DNA of 12,889 bases from an uncultured bacterium (GCA_905215725.1 CAJMRD010000061.1:1-12889), one strand, 5' to 3'; shown: positions 1-7,041, counted from the first letter of the stretch. Program-made: numbers and translations. Notes: generated from the sequence alone by a model not told the origin.

Positions 1-20
1 CACCGCGATGACAAGTGGCG

Positions 21-90
21 AAAAATGGGACGAGCCCCAGATTGCCCCTGCGCGCGCAAAAGCACGCCGCGGCAATCTGGAGCCCGTCCC
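21..90 (-). terminator. Long-stem intrinsic terminator after xerD
   Basis: Positions 27-46 and 71-90 form a 20-base inverted repeat with two mismatched positions (one can be a G-U pair), separated by a 24-base GC-rich loop. In the minus direction the hairpin is followed by ATTTTT (26 down to 21). It begins 33 bases past the xerD stop codon, so it is placed to end the pyrG-xerD transcript. The arms and loop are longer than in a usual intrinsic terminator. The T run is short, so efficiency is uncertain. Confidence 0.6.
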
Positions 91-123
91 CAAATACCTG
101 TGAATTTGCAGATCAGCGATGTG

Positions 124-1065
124 TTAACGATGTGCCAGCGGGTGCGCCGCCAGATAGACCTCGGTAAGTTGCGTACGATCGACATGCGTGTAGATCTGCG
201 TGGTCGATATATCGGCATGCCCCAAGATCTCCTGTAGCACACGGAGGTCTGCGCCGCCCGCAAGCATATGGGTGGCAAAGGAGTGACGCAGCGTATGGGG
301 ATGGAGTCCCACCAGCCCCACCTGGCGCCCATAGCGCTCACAGATGGCATGGATGCCCTGACGCGACAGACGGCGGCCGTTCTTATTTAAAAAGACCGCC
401 GAGGTCTCGGTTCCGCGGGCATGGGCCGCCAAGCGAGAACGCCCCTCGGTTACATAGAGCGTCAGGGCTCGCGCCGCGCTTCCCACCAGCGGGGACAGGC
501 GTTCCTTTGAGCCCTTACCGCGAACGAGCACAAAGCCATCGTCAATATGGATATCGCCCACATCGAGCCCCACCAACTCGCTCACACGCAAACCGCATCC
601 GTAGAGCACTTCCAAGATGGCATGGTCGCGCAAGCCCATCTCGCCCTCGGGGAAGTCTTGATCGAGCAGTGCCGAGACATCCTCCACCGATAGATACTCC
701 GGCAAACGCTCAGCCTTTTTAGGCAGGCGCAACGCCGCCGTCGGGTTTTGGGCCACAGCCCCATCGCGCACCAAAAAGGCATGCAGGCCCTTCACGGCCG
801 CAAGCGCACGCTCCACCGAAGCATCGGAATAGCCCCCATCGCGACGGTCGGCGACAAAGCCCTCCACGACCTGACGGGTCACCTCTTCAAAAGACACAAT
901 ACCCGCCCGCTCCAGATAGGCGCAGTACGTCGTCAGGTCACGACGATAGGCCGCAATCGTGTTGCGCGCCAAACCCCGCTCGACCGCGAGGTAATCGAGA
1001 TACTCCCCCGCCGCCACGGCGAGCGACGAGGGAGTAGCTTCGGTATATTCCTTATTCGCCGGCAC
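124..1065 (-). CDS. xerD: Site-specific tyrosine recombinase XerD
   Basis: Tyrosine recombinase of about 313 residues, the normal XerD/XerC size. Together with a partner it resolves chromosome dimers at dif during segregation. An N-terminal SAM-like core-binding domain covers roughly residues 15-100 (EYLDYLAVERGLARNTIAAY), and the catalytic domain covers about 120-305. The complete catalytic set is visible: Arg160 (GLRVSEL), Lys184 (RGKGSKER), His257 and Arg260 (HPHTLRH), His283 (LGHADISTT) and nucleophile Tyr292 (IYTHV). The frame stays open upstream to 1218, but that part lies inside pyrG. I therefore chose the GTG at 1065-1063, two bases after the pyrG stop; it has no clear Shine-Dalgarno, which fits translational coupling. 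XerD versus XerC is chosen from the pyrG-xerD order known in Actinobacteria and from sequence style. A chromosomal gene is more likely than an integrase, since no phage or element genes are nearby. Confidence 0.9.
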   Translation of the reverse strand: MPANKEYTEATPSSLAVAAGEYLDYLAVERGLARNTIAAYRRDLTTYCAYLERAGIVSFEEVTRQVVEGFVADRRDGGYSDASVERALAAVKGLHAFLVRDGAVAQNPTAALRLPKKAERLPEYLSVEDVSALLDQDFPEGEMGLRDHAILEVLYGCGLRVSELVGLDVGDIHIDDGFVLVRGKGSKERLSPLVGSAARALTLYVTEGRSRLAAHARGTETSAVFLNKNGRRLSRQGIHAICERYGRQVGLVGLHPHTLRHSFATHMLAGGADLRVLQEILGHADISTTQIYTHVDRTQLTEVYLAAHPLAHR

Positions 1066-1067
1066 CC

Positions 1068-2729
1068 TTAGTCCGTAGCGAGGTTCATGGGCGTCACCTG
1101 CAGACGGTCGACACCCTCGTGCTGGCCGATCGAAGCGCGTACGAACTCGCGGAACAGCGGCTGCGGGTTGGTCGGGCGGCTCTTGAACTCGGGATGAGCC
1201 TGGGTTGCCACATACCACGGATGCACGTCGCGCGGCAGCTCGACCATCTCGACCAGGCGCTCGTCAGGCGACAGACCCGAGATAACCAAACCGGCGTCCT
1301 CGAGCTGGTCGCGGAAGGCGTTGTTGAACTCAAAGCGGTGACGGTGACGCTCGTAGACGAGTTCCTCGCCATATGCCTCGCGAGCAAGGGTATCGGCGGC
1401 GAGCTTGCACGGATAGGCGCCCAGGCGCATGGTGCCGCCCTTCTCGGTCACGTCCTCCTGCGAGCTCATCAGATCGATGACACTATACGGGCCATCCGGA
1501 TCGAACTCAGAGGAGCTGGCGCCGGCAAGGCCGACGACATTGCGCGCAAATTCGCACACGGCCACCTGCATACCCAGGCAAATGCCCAGATACGGAATCT
1601 TGTGCTCACGGGCAAACTCGGCCGCGAGGATCTTGCCCTCCAGGGCGCGCTTGCCAAAGCCGCCGGGGACCAGGATGCCCGAGGCGTCGCCCAGAACCTC
1701 GGAGACATTCTGCTCGTCGAGGCTCTCGCCGTCGACCAGCTGGACGTCCACATGGCGATCGTAGAAGACGCCCGCATGGTGCAGGGCCTCGATAACCGAC
1801 AGGTACGCATCGGGCAGCTGCGTGTACTTGCCCACGACGGCGATCTTCACCTTGTCGGCGTGATGGTTGGCGTGATTCTGTTTGCGCAGGAACTCGTTCC
1901 ACTCGCTCATGTCGCGCTCACGCGGGTCCAGACCCAGGCGCTCGCAAATGCGCAGGTCAAAGTCCTGCTCGGCAAGCAGCTGCGGAACATCGTAAATGCT
2001 CGCGCAGTCCTCGTTGGTAAAGACGCAATCGGTGTCGACGTCGCAGAAGCTTGCGATCTTTCCGCGGATAGCGTCATCGATATGGTGGTCGGAGCGCAGC
2101 ACGATAATATCGGGCTGGATGCCAAAGCTGCGGAGCTCCTTGACGGAATGCTGCGTGGGCTTGGTCTTGACCTCGTGGGCGGCGGCGATATAGGGAACGA
2201 GCGACACGTGGATGTAGCAGACGTTCTCGGGGCCGGCCTCCTTGCGGTACTGACGGATGGCCTCGACAAACGGCTGGGACTCGATGTCGCCAATCGTGCC
2301 GCCCAGCTCGGTGATGACTACATCGGAGCCGGTCTGCTCCTCGATGCGGCGGAACTTGTCCTTAATGGCATTGGTGACGTGGGGAATCACCTGCACGGTA
2401 CCGCCCAAAAAGTCGCCGCGACGCTCGCGGGCGATTAGGCTTTTGTAGATGGCACCGGTCGTAAAGTTGGAATCGCGGGTCAGGTTCTCATCAATAAAGC
2501 GCTCGTAATGACCCAGATCCAGGTCGGACTCGTAACCATCCTCGGTTACAAAGACCTCACCATGCTGGAACGGGCTCATGGTACCGGGGTCGACGTTCAG
2601 ATACGGGTCGGCCTTCTGCATCGTTACTTTGTAGCCACGCGACTTGAGCAGACGGCCCAGCGAGGCCGCGGTGATACCCTTGCCCAGGGACGAAACCACG
2701 CCACCGGTTACGAACACATGCTTGGTCAT
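1068..2729 (-). CDS. pyrG: CTP synthase (glutamine-hydrolysing)
   Basis: CTP synthase of 553 residues, full length for the family. It makes CTP from UTP, ATP and glutamine in the last step of pyrimidine nucleotide synthesis and acts as a cytoplasmic tetramer. The N-terminal amidoligase domain (about 1-270) opens with the hallmark VTGGVVSSLGKGI (7-19) and has GGTIGDIES (143-151). The C-terminal class I glutamine amidotransferase domain (about 295-535) has the oxyanion strand VPGGFG (354-359), nucleophile Cys384 in GICLGMQ, and His512 and Glu514 in QAHPEF. The ATG at 2729 gives the canonical N-terminus and is preceded by a weak AGGTAA ribosome site. The next gene, xerD, starts two bases after its TAA stop. 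The terminator at 2851-2882 separates it from the upstream regulator gene, so it should use its own promoter. Confidence 0.97.
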   Translation of the reverse strand: MTKHVFVTGGVVSSLGKGITAASLGRLLKSRGYKVTMQKADPYLNVDPGTMSPFQHGEVFVTEDGYESDLDLGHYERFIDENLTRDSNFTTGAIYKSLIARERRGDFLGGTVQVIPHVTNAIKDKFRRIEEQTGSDVVITELGGTIGDIESQPFVEAIRQYRKEAGPENVCYIHVSLVPYIAAAHEVKTKPTQHSVKELRSFGIQPDIIVLRSDHHIDDAIRGKIASFCDVDTDCVFTNEDCASIYDVPQLLAEQDFDLRICERLGLDPRERDMSEWNEFLRKQNHANHHADKVKIAVVGKYTQLPDAYLSVIEALHHAGVFYDRHVDVQLVDGESLDEQNVSEVLGDASGILVPGGFGKRALEGKILAAEFAREHKIPYLGICLGMQVAVCEFARNVVGLAGASSSEFDPDGPYSVIDLMSSQEDVTEKGGTMRLGAYPCKLAADTLAREAYGEELVYERHRHRFEFNNAFRDQLEDAGLVISGLSPDERLVEMVELPRDVHPWYVATQAHPEFKSRPTNPQPLFREFVRASIGQHEGVDRLQVTPMNLATD

Positions 2730-2747
2730 ATTGAGTTACCTGCGCTT

Positions 2748-2779
2748 CCCGTAGAAGTTGTTTATCCACATCTTACGGG
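2748..2779 (-). promoter_or_regulatory. Possible pyrG leader hairpin
   Basis: CCCGTA and its complement TACGGG (2748-2753 and 2774-2779) can form a 6-bp stem with a 20-base loop in the pyrG leader, just upstream of the ribosome site. No T run follows, so it does not look like the pyrG attenuator known from Bacillus. The stem is short and could be chance. Confidence 0.25.
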
Positions 2780-2784
2780 TCTTC

Positions 2785-2816
2785 ATTGTAATACTCGCGC
2801 CGCGGACCGTCCGCAA
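2785..2816 (-). promoter_or_regulatory. Candidate pyrG promoter with spacer palindrome
   Basis: On the minus strand TTGCGG (2816-2811) is followed, after 17 bases, by TATTAC (2793-2788); TACAAT at 2790-2785 is an alternative -10. The spacer carries a perfect palindrome of two 6-base arms around one base (GCGGAC/GTCCGC, 2802-2814), which could be an operator. About 55 bases of leader precede the pyrG ATG. This is a sequence-match prediction only. Confidence 0.4.
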
Positions 2817-2850
2817 TTTTTCTCGCGTGCGATTGCATTTCTCAATCTTG

Positions 2851-2882
2851 AAACAAAACGCCGCCCGGTTTCCCAGGCGGCG
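2851..2882 (-). terminator. Intrinsic terminator after the winged-helix gene
   Basis: On the minus strand CGCCGCCTGG, a GAAA tetraloop and CCGGGCGGCG form a 10-bp stem (one G-U pair) at 2882-2859. It is followed by TTTTGTTT. It starts 25 bases after the stop codon of the small regulator gene and insulates pyrG from it. Confidence 0.85.
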
Positions 2883-2907
2883 TCGCTATGGCAAGGGTTA
2901 CATGCTA

Positions 2908-3246
2908 CTATCGATCAGCAACCTCGTCCTCAAGCATTTCTTGAACGAGCATGCCGGTACGGACGCCCTCAAGATACCACTCACCACGTTCGGTGAGGCA
3001 AATGCCATTTGCAAGCTGACCGCCGTCGTCGCTATAACGCGAGACGACATCAATCATACCTTCGGAATCCAAGCGATCGATTGCGGCGCGGGCACGATAC
3101 GGCGAAACCCCCACGCGCTCGGCAAGCGTTTTGCGCGAGAAACCATACGGCCCGCCATTGTCTTCGGTTTGCTGGTCGATCTCCATCAACACCAGCACCT
3201 CGACACGCTTCATATCGTTAACACTCGCACGACCCTTGCCCGCCAT
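2908..3246 (-). CDS. Small winged-helix DNA-binding protein
   Basis: Protein of 112 residues, not recognised as a named regulator. A helix-turn-helix is visible at about residues 36-60 (FSRKTLAERVGVSPYRARAA, then IDRLDSEGM), followed by a wing-like segment (about 62-84) ending in LTERGEWYLEG. This layout is typical of small winged-helix repressors of the MarR/PadR/ArsR type, but no ligand- or metal-binding motif stands out. I chose the ATG at 3246 because a strong GAGGAGG site lies five bases upstream; the frame is open to 3300, but those extra residues look untranslated. The gene stands alone: its own terminator follows it, and another precedes it. Two GGCAGGTAA copies lie upstream, which could be autoregulatory sites. 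DNA binding is inferred from fold-like sequence only. Confidence 0.75.
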   Translation of the reverse strand: MAGKGRASVNDMKRVEVLVLMEIDQQTEDNGGPYGFSRKTLAERVGVSPYRARAAIDRLDSEGMIDVVSRYSDDGGQLANGICLTERGEWYLEGVRTGMLVQEMLEDEVADR

Positions 3247-3310
3247 AGCAGCCTCCTCAAACCGAGCACGAGCATCTAACGCGCCGTGCGCGACCGACAC
3301 ACCTCACGAT

Positions 3311-3413
3311 GGCAGGTAATATCCATCATGCGGCATCCCGCTAAGGATGAAACAGTTACGGTTATTGTATACCGCTCAAATTGTTTCTAGGCAGGTAAAC
3401 AGCTATTTTTCTC
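3311..3413 (-). promoter_or_regulatory. Upstream region of winged-helix gene with repeated motif
   Basis: The only good -10 candidate on the minus strand is TATACAAT (3371-3364); no convincing -35 pairs with it. GGCAGGTAA occurs twice as exact copies, at 3311-3319 (inside the expected leader) and 3390-3398 (just upstream of the -10). The second copy extends into AGGTAAAC-N5-TTTTTCTC (3393-3413), which recurs upstream of arcA. The rest of 3247-3433 holds nothing else that I can identify. Confidence 0.35.
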
Positions 3414-3433
3414 CGAAATAGACGCTTTATTGA

Positions 3434-3468
3434 TCAAAAAGCCGTACCGGGCGCTAACCCGATACGGC
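3434..3468 (-). terminator. Intrinsic terminator after the DUF1846 gene
   Basis: On the minus strand the arms at 3468-3458 and 3451-3441 form an 11-bp stem (one G-U pair) around a 6-base loop. TTTTTG follows. It lies 34 bases after the stop codon of the DUF1846 gene. Confidence 0.85.
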
Positions 3469-3502
3469 CAAAATGCAATGCAATTACCGCGGTGCTTCAA
3501 AC

Positions 3503-4984
3503 TTAGCGATGGAAGAAACCGCGGCGCTCAAACTTGGGCTCGCAGCACACGTTGATGCCCAACTTGCGCAGTACTGTCTCGTCCGTCGGCGAGATAATCA
3601 CGCTAAAGAAGGCATCGCAACCGCGCAGCTGCTCCAGGCCCGAAAGGACGCGAGCGGCCGTCTCACTCGTGGCCGAGGTGATCGACAGCGCCATAAGCGT
3701 CTCGTCGGTGTGGAGGCGCGGGTTTTTGCTGCCCAGGAAATGCGTCTTGAGCTTGCTGATGGGCTCGATCGCCTCATCGCTAATGACCTCGAGCTCAAGG
3801 TCGACGCCCGAGACATGCTTGAGGGCGTTCATAATGAGCGAACTTGCGGCGCCCAGGCGCGTGGAGGTCTTACCGGTCACCACGGAGCCATCGGGCATGA
3901 CCATGGCACCCACGGGACCACCCGTCAGCTGCTCCCTGGTGAGGGCCGCCGAGCGCGCCGGTGAGTAGTTCTTATCGATGCCGGCTTTCTTCATAATAAT
4001 CTTGAGACGGTCGACTTGCTCATCGCCCACACCGGTACGGCGCACATTTTCGACCGCGGTAAAGTAGCGGCGGACGATCTCCATCTTGGAAGCGTCGCGG
4101 CAGGCATCGTCATCGGTGATGGCAAAGCCGACCATATTGACGCCCATGTCCGTAGGACTCTGGTAGGGGCTCTTGCCCAGGATCTTTTCCATCAGAGCAC
4201 GGACCACCGGGAAGGCCTCGACGTCGCGGTTGTAGTTGACTGTGGTCTTGTTGTAGGCCTCAAGGTGGAACGAATCGATGATATTGGCGTCGTCGAGGTC
4301 AGCCGTGGCGGCCTCGTAGGCAATATTGACCGGATGCGTCAGAGGAAGATTCCAGACCGGGAAGGTCTCAAACTTGGCATAGCCGGCGGCCGTGCCATGC
4401 TTGTGCTCGTGATAGAGCTGAGACAGGCAGGTGGCAAGCTTGCCCGAGCCAGGACCGGGGGCAGTGACCACGACGAGCGGTCGGGTGGTCTCGACAAACT
4501 CGTTCTTGCCGTAGCCATCGTCGGACACGATCAGATCGACATCGTGCGGATACCCCTCGATGGGATAGTGCAGCTTGGCGGGAATACCGAGCGCGTTCAG
4601 GCGGTTGCGGAACACATCGGCAGCAGGCTGGCCGGCGTACTGGGTGATGACCACAGCCGCGACGGCAAAGCCGTTGCCGCGGAACAGGTCAACCAGGCGC
4701 AGCACATCCTCGTCATAGGTAATACCGAGGTCACCACGAGCCTTGTTTTTTTCGATGTGGTTCGCGTTGATCACGATGATAACCTCGACATCGTCGGCGA
4801 TGCTCTTGAGCATGCGGAACTTGCTGTCCGGTTCAAAACCCGGCAGCACGCGGCTCGCATGATAGTCATCGAACAGCTTACCGCCAAACTCCAAATAGAG
4901 CTTGCCACCAAACTGCGAGATGCGCTCCTTAATGTGAGCAGCCTGCAGCTCGATATACTTCGCGTTGTCGAAACCCTGGCGCAT
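3503..4984 (-). CDS. DUF1846 family protein
   Basis: Protein of 493 residues, close to the usual length of the DUF1846 (UPF0371) family of Gram-positive bacteria and anaerobes. I know of no established reaction for the family. Visible features are an N-terminal block GFDNAKYIELQ, a glycine-rich loop TAPGPGSGK (174-182) that resembles a nucleotide-binding loop, then conserved-looking NYNRDVEAFP (250-259) and SPYQSPTDMGVNM (272-284). No signal peptide or membrane segment is evident, so it is probably cytoplasmic. The ATG at 4984 was preferred over one at 5008 because GGGAG lies six bases upstream and the upstream TATAAT box would leave almost no leader for the earlier start. It appears to be a single-gene transcript between a promoter-like element and the strong terminator at 3434-3468. 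Family call is confident; function is unknown. Confidence 0.88.
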   Translation of the reverse strand: MRQGFDNAKYIELQAAHIKERISQFGGKLYLEFGGKLFDDYHASRVLPGFEPDSKFRMLKSIADDVEVIIVINANHIEKNKARGDLGITYDEDVLRLVDLFRGNGFAVAAVVITQYAGQPAADVFRNRLNALGIPAKLHYPIEGYPHDVDLIVSDDGYGKNEFVETTRPLVVVTAPGPGSGKLATCLSQLYHEHKHGTAAGYAKFETFPVWNLPLTHPVNIAYEAATADLDDANIIDSFHLEAYNKTTVNYNRDVEAFPVVRALMEKILGKSPYQSPTDMGVNMVGFAITDDDACRDASKMEIVRRYFTAVENVRRTGVGDEQVDRLKIIMKKAGIDKNYSPARSAALTREQLTGGPVGAMVMPDGSVVTGKTSTRLGAASSLIMNALKHVSGVDLELEVISDEAIEPISKLKTHFLGSKNPRLHTDETLMALSITSATSETAARVLSGLEQLRGCDAFFSVIISPTDETVLRKLGINVCCEPKFERRGFFHR

Positions 4985-5023
4985 ATATGGCTCCCGTCCC
5001 GTTTCCATTTAATGTTCTAGGCG

Positions 5024-5029
5024 ATTATA
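5024..5029 (-). promoter_or_regulatory. Perfect TATAAT -10 box upstream of DUF1846 gene
   Basis: TATAAT is read on the minus strand 39 bases upstream of the chosen ATG at 4984, which would place the transcript start near 5016. No good -35 hexamer is seen 16-18 bases upstream and there is no extended TG motif, so the promoter may need an activator or be weaker than the -10 suggests. Confidence 0.45.
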
Positions 5030-5109
5030 ACGGAGCCCGCCCTCCCCGATACCCAGACCATCAACAGGCACCAACCAAACATCCGTCAAACCTCTTGTCG
5101 GACATATTT

Positions 5110-5440
5110 GGTGCAAACTAACCTGACCCCATTGCACCGCCCCATAACACCAACAATGGCAGCGCCGCAGGTGGAGCAAAAGTCAGCGAAAGCCCACCAG
5201 AGCGAGCAAGGTGACGTGAAAGAGGAGGGCATAGGCCTTTTGGCCATGCCCGACGATTGAACGTCAGATTGCCGCTCTGGCGGGCTTGCAGCGTCGAGTG
5301 GTTCCGGCGTTTGGTAAAACGCCGGAACACAAGAGCGCCCCCTCCCGCGCACGGAACGGGAGGGGGCTAAAGGTAGGAGTCTACCGGTGGGTTGACCCCA
5401 CCGGACAGACGATGACCAGGTGATCCTTTACAGGATCGTC
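5110..5440. ncRNA. Candidate structured RNA or palindromic element
   Basis: This gene-free interval is dominated by inverted repeats. First come 5110-5116 with 5132-5138, and the overlapping alternative 5129-5134 with 5154-5159. Then there is a nested set: 5192-5204 with 5273-5285 (12 of 13 pairs), enclosing 5212-5217 with 5261-5266, enclosing a hairpin at 5227-5251. Consecutive hairpins follow at 5301-5328 (12-bp perfect stem), 5337-5367 (11 bp), 5372-5385 (5 bp), 5384-5404 (8 bp, overlapping the previous one) and 5408-5440 (6 bp outer stem). No T run follows any hairpin on either strand, so these are not ordinary terminators. I match it to no known RNA family (checked by eye for tmRNA, RNase P, 6S, T-box and common riboswitch motifs). 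Strand is undetermined; a weak promoter-like TTGTCG-N18-TAACCT at 5095-5124 would read plus. It could also be an intergenic palindromic repeat. Confidence 0.4.
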
Positions 5441-5447
5441 AAGGTTT

Positions 5448-5469
5448 CCGTGGGGTACCCGTGGGGTAC
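5448..5469. repeat. Perfect 11-bp tandem duplication
   Basis: CCGTGGGGTAC occurs twice head to tail (5448-5458, 5459-5469), ending exactly at the stop codon of the YfcC-type transporter gene. It may be slippage or part of the transcript 3' end; no function is evident. Confidence 0.8.
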
Positions 5470-6948
5470 TTAGATCAACACGCAGGCGACGGTCAGGATG
5501 ATGGCGCAGACGACGGAGAGCGCGACGATGAGCTTAAGGGCAAACTTGAGCCAGGTCGTCCACTCGATCTTGGCCAGGGCGAGACCGCCCATGATGGCAC
5601 CGGAGGTCGGGGTGAACAGGTTCACGACACCGATGGCGGCGGAGAAGATCATGACCATGACCTCAGGCGAGAAGCCGAGCTTAACAGCCAGCGGTCCCAT
5701 GATGGGCATGGAGACGGTAGCCATACCAGAGGTCGAGGGGATCAGGAAGGACAGGCCGAAGTAGACCAGGAAGCTCATGGGAGCGAAGATCACGCCGGAC
5801 AGGCCAGCCAGAGCATTGGCGGCAGCGTCGAGGACGTAGACGTCGAGGCCGGTGTTAGCCATGAGGACGGAGATACCACGGGCGAGGGCGATGACGAGAA
5901 CAACGGACATCATGTCGGCAGCACCGGTGATGAAGGTGTTGACGATCTGCTTCTCGGACAGGCCACCGATGATACCGATCAGGATAGCCATGAGGAAGAA
6001 CCAGGTGGAAGCCTCGTCGAAGTACCACTGGCCAATGGGCAGGCCGGTGATCAGGGCAGACCAGCCCTGGACGACGGTGTTACCGTCGGCATCGTAGACA
6101 GCGCCAGCGTCAAAGAAGTTGGCGACGCCCTCGTTGAGGTCTGCCAGCGGGATGAAGCCGACGATCATGACGACGAAGGTGAAGGCGAAGGCGATCAAAA
6201 CACCCTTCTGACGACCGGTGAGCTTGACCTCCTTGTGAACCTCGGAAGCAGCCTTGCCGTGAGCCTCTTCGGCGTCCTTGAGCTCCTGCATCGACAGGAT
6301 GGTGGAACCCTTATCAGCCTTGACCTTCTTGGCATAGTTCATCACGAAGACGATGGACATGGCAGTAGTGACAATCCACAGGACGGCACCGAGGCCGATG
6401 ATGATGGACTGATTCACGGCAATGTCAACGCCGGTCAGAGCGTCGACGGCAGCGCCGACGGCGAACGGGTTAACAGTGGAGCCGAGGCAGCCGCAGCCAG
6501 CGCCGAGCAGGACGGTAGCGGCGCCGACCATAGGGTCGAAGCCAGCGGCCATCATGGTAGCAGCGAGCAGGGCGTAGAAGGGAACGGTCTCCTCGCACAT
6601 ACCATAGGTGGTACCACCGAGGGAGAAGATGAGCATCAGCACGGGAATGAGCATAATCTCGTTGCCCTTAAGCTTCTGCACCAGAACGGCGATGCCGTTG
6701 TCCAGGGCGCCGGTCTCGGTCATCATGCCGAGGAAGCCGCCCAGGATCATAACGAAGAGGCAGACGGGCAGAGCGTCAGCGAAGCCCAGGATCGGGGCGG
6801 TGCAGAAATCGCTCAGACGGGCGGCAGTAACCGCGCCGCCGGACGTGCCGGAGACGATAACGGTAATCACTGCGACAATTGCCAGCAGAGCAAGAAGAAT
6901 GGTGAACGATGAAGGCATACCGCGCTTTTTCTTAGCGGTCTCAGTCAT
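5470..6948 (-). CDS. YfcC-family transporter, probable arginine/ornithine exchanger
   Basis: Integral membrane protein of 492 residues with about twelve hydrophobic segments, from 15-33 through 467-490, and one hydrophilic Lys/Glu-rich loop at about 205-247. Family signatures are GGTTYGMCEETVPFY (111-125), GCGCLGSTVNPFAVG (151-165), IPSTSGMATVSMPIMGPLA (403-421) and LFTPTSGAIMGG (444-455); the two STSG/PTSG re-entrant-like motifs are typical of YfcC/DcuC-type carriers. These are often annotated as C4-dicarboxylate carriers, but relatives in streptococcal arginine deiminase operons serve as ArcD arginine-ornithine antiporters. The position after arcA and arcB favours that role here; this is inference. 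The ATG at 6948 is chosen because AAGGGGGG lies nine bases upstream; ATGs at 6957 and 6975 sit on or before that site. A terminator separates it from arcB, so it should be expressed by readthrough or by its own promoter. Confidence 0.85.
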   Translation of the reverse strand: MTETAKKKRGMPSSFTILLALLAIVAVITVIVSGTSGGAVTAARLSDFCTAPILGFADALPVCLFVMILGGFLGMMTETGALDNGIAVLVQKLKGNEIMLIPVLMLIFSLGGTTYGMCEETVPFYALLAATMMAAGFDPMVGAATVLLGAGCGCLGSTVNPFAVGAAVDALTGVDIAVNQSIIIGLGAVLWIVTTAMSIVFVMNYAKKVKADKGSTILSMQELKDAEEAHGKAASEVHKEVKLTGRQKGVLIAFAFTFVVMIVGFIPLADLNEGVANFFDAGAVYDADGNTVVQGWSALITGLPIGQWYFDEASTWFFLMAILIGIIGGLSEKQIVNTFITGAADMMSVVLVIALARGISVLMANTGLDVYVLDAAANALAGLSGVIFAPMSFLVYFGLSFLIPSTSGMATVSMPIMGPLAVKLGFSPEVMVMIFSAAIGVVNLFTPTSGAIMGGLALAKIEWTTWLKFALKLIVALSVVCAIILTVACVLI

Positions 6949-6991
6949 AGTTCTCATCCCCCCTTCATAAATCATTTACTGATCTCGCCCG

Positions 6992-7022
6992 AAGCGGCTC
7001 TTCCGTGCCGTGCCTGCCGCTT
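6992..7022 (-). other. Hairpin in transporter leader
   Basis: AAGCGGC (6992-6998) and GCCGCTT (7016-7022) form a perfect 7-bp stem between the arcB terminator and the transporter gene, about 45 bases upstream of its ATG. No T run follows. It may stabilise a processed or separately started transporter mRNA. Confidence 0.35.
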
Positions 7023-7041
7023 GATGCGAGATTATTACCAG

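Noticed and set aside
27..90. dif or att site near xerD
   Set aside because: The inverted repeat has arms of 20 bases and a long loop, unlike the roughly 28-base dif with a short central region; its T run fits a terminator.
1066..1218. xerD starting at 1218 inside pyrG
   Set aside because: The extra 51 residues are an out-of-frame reading of pyrG with Arg/Pro-rich sequence not seen in XerD proteins; the GTG right after the pyrG stop gives the normal length.
1119..2438. Long plus-strand frame opposite pyrG
   Set aside because: Mirror of a well-supported CTP synthase gene in GC-rich DNA.
2762..2770. Replication origin suggested by a DnaA box
   Set aside because: Only one perfect box is present (a one-mismatch copy lies far away at 9793-9801), without dnaA, dnaN or an AT-rich cluster of boxes.
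5086..5352. Small minus-strand open frame (88 codons) in the gap after the transporter gene
   Set aside because: It runs through the dense inverted repeats, has no convincing ribosome site and shows no protein-like pattern; the stems explain the sequence better.
5461..6912. Long plus-strand frame opposite the YfcC-type transporter
   Set aside because: Its product is an implausible Gly/Asp/Glu/His-rich chain, the mirror of a hydrophobic membrane protein; no independent start signals.
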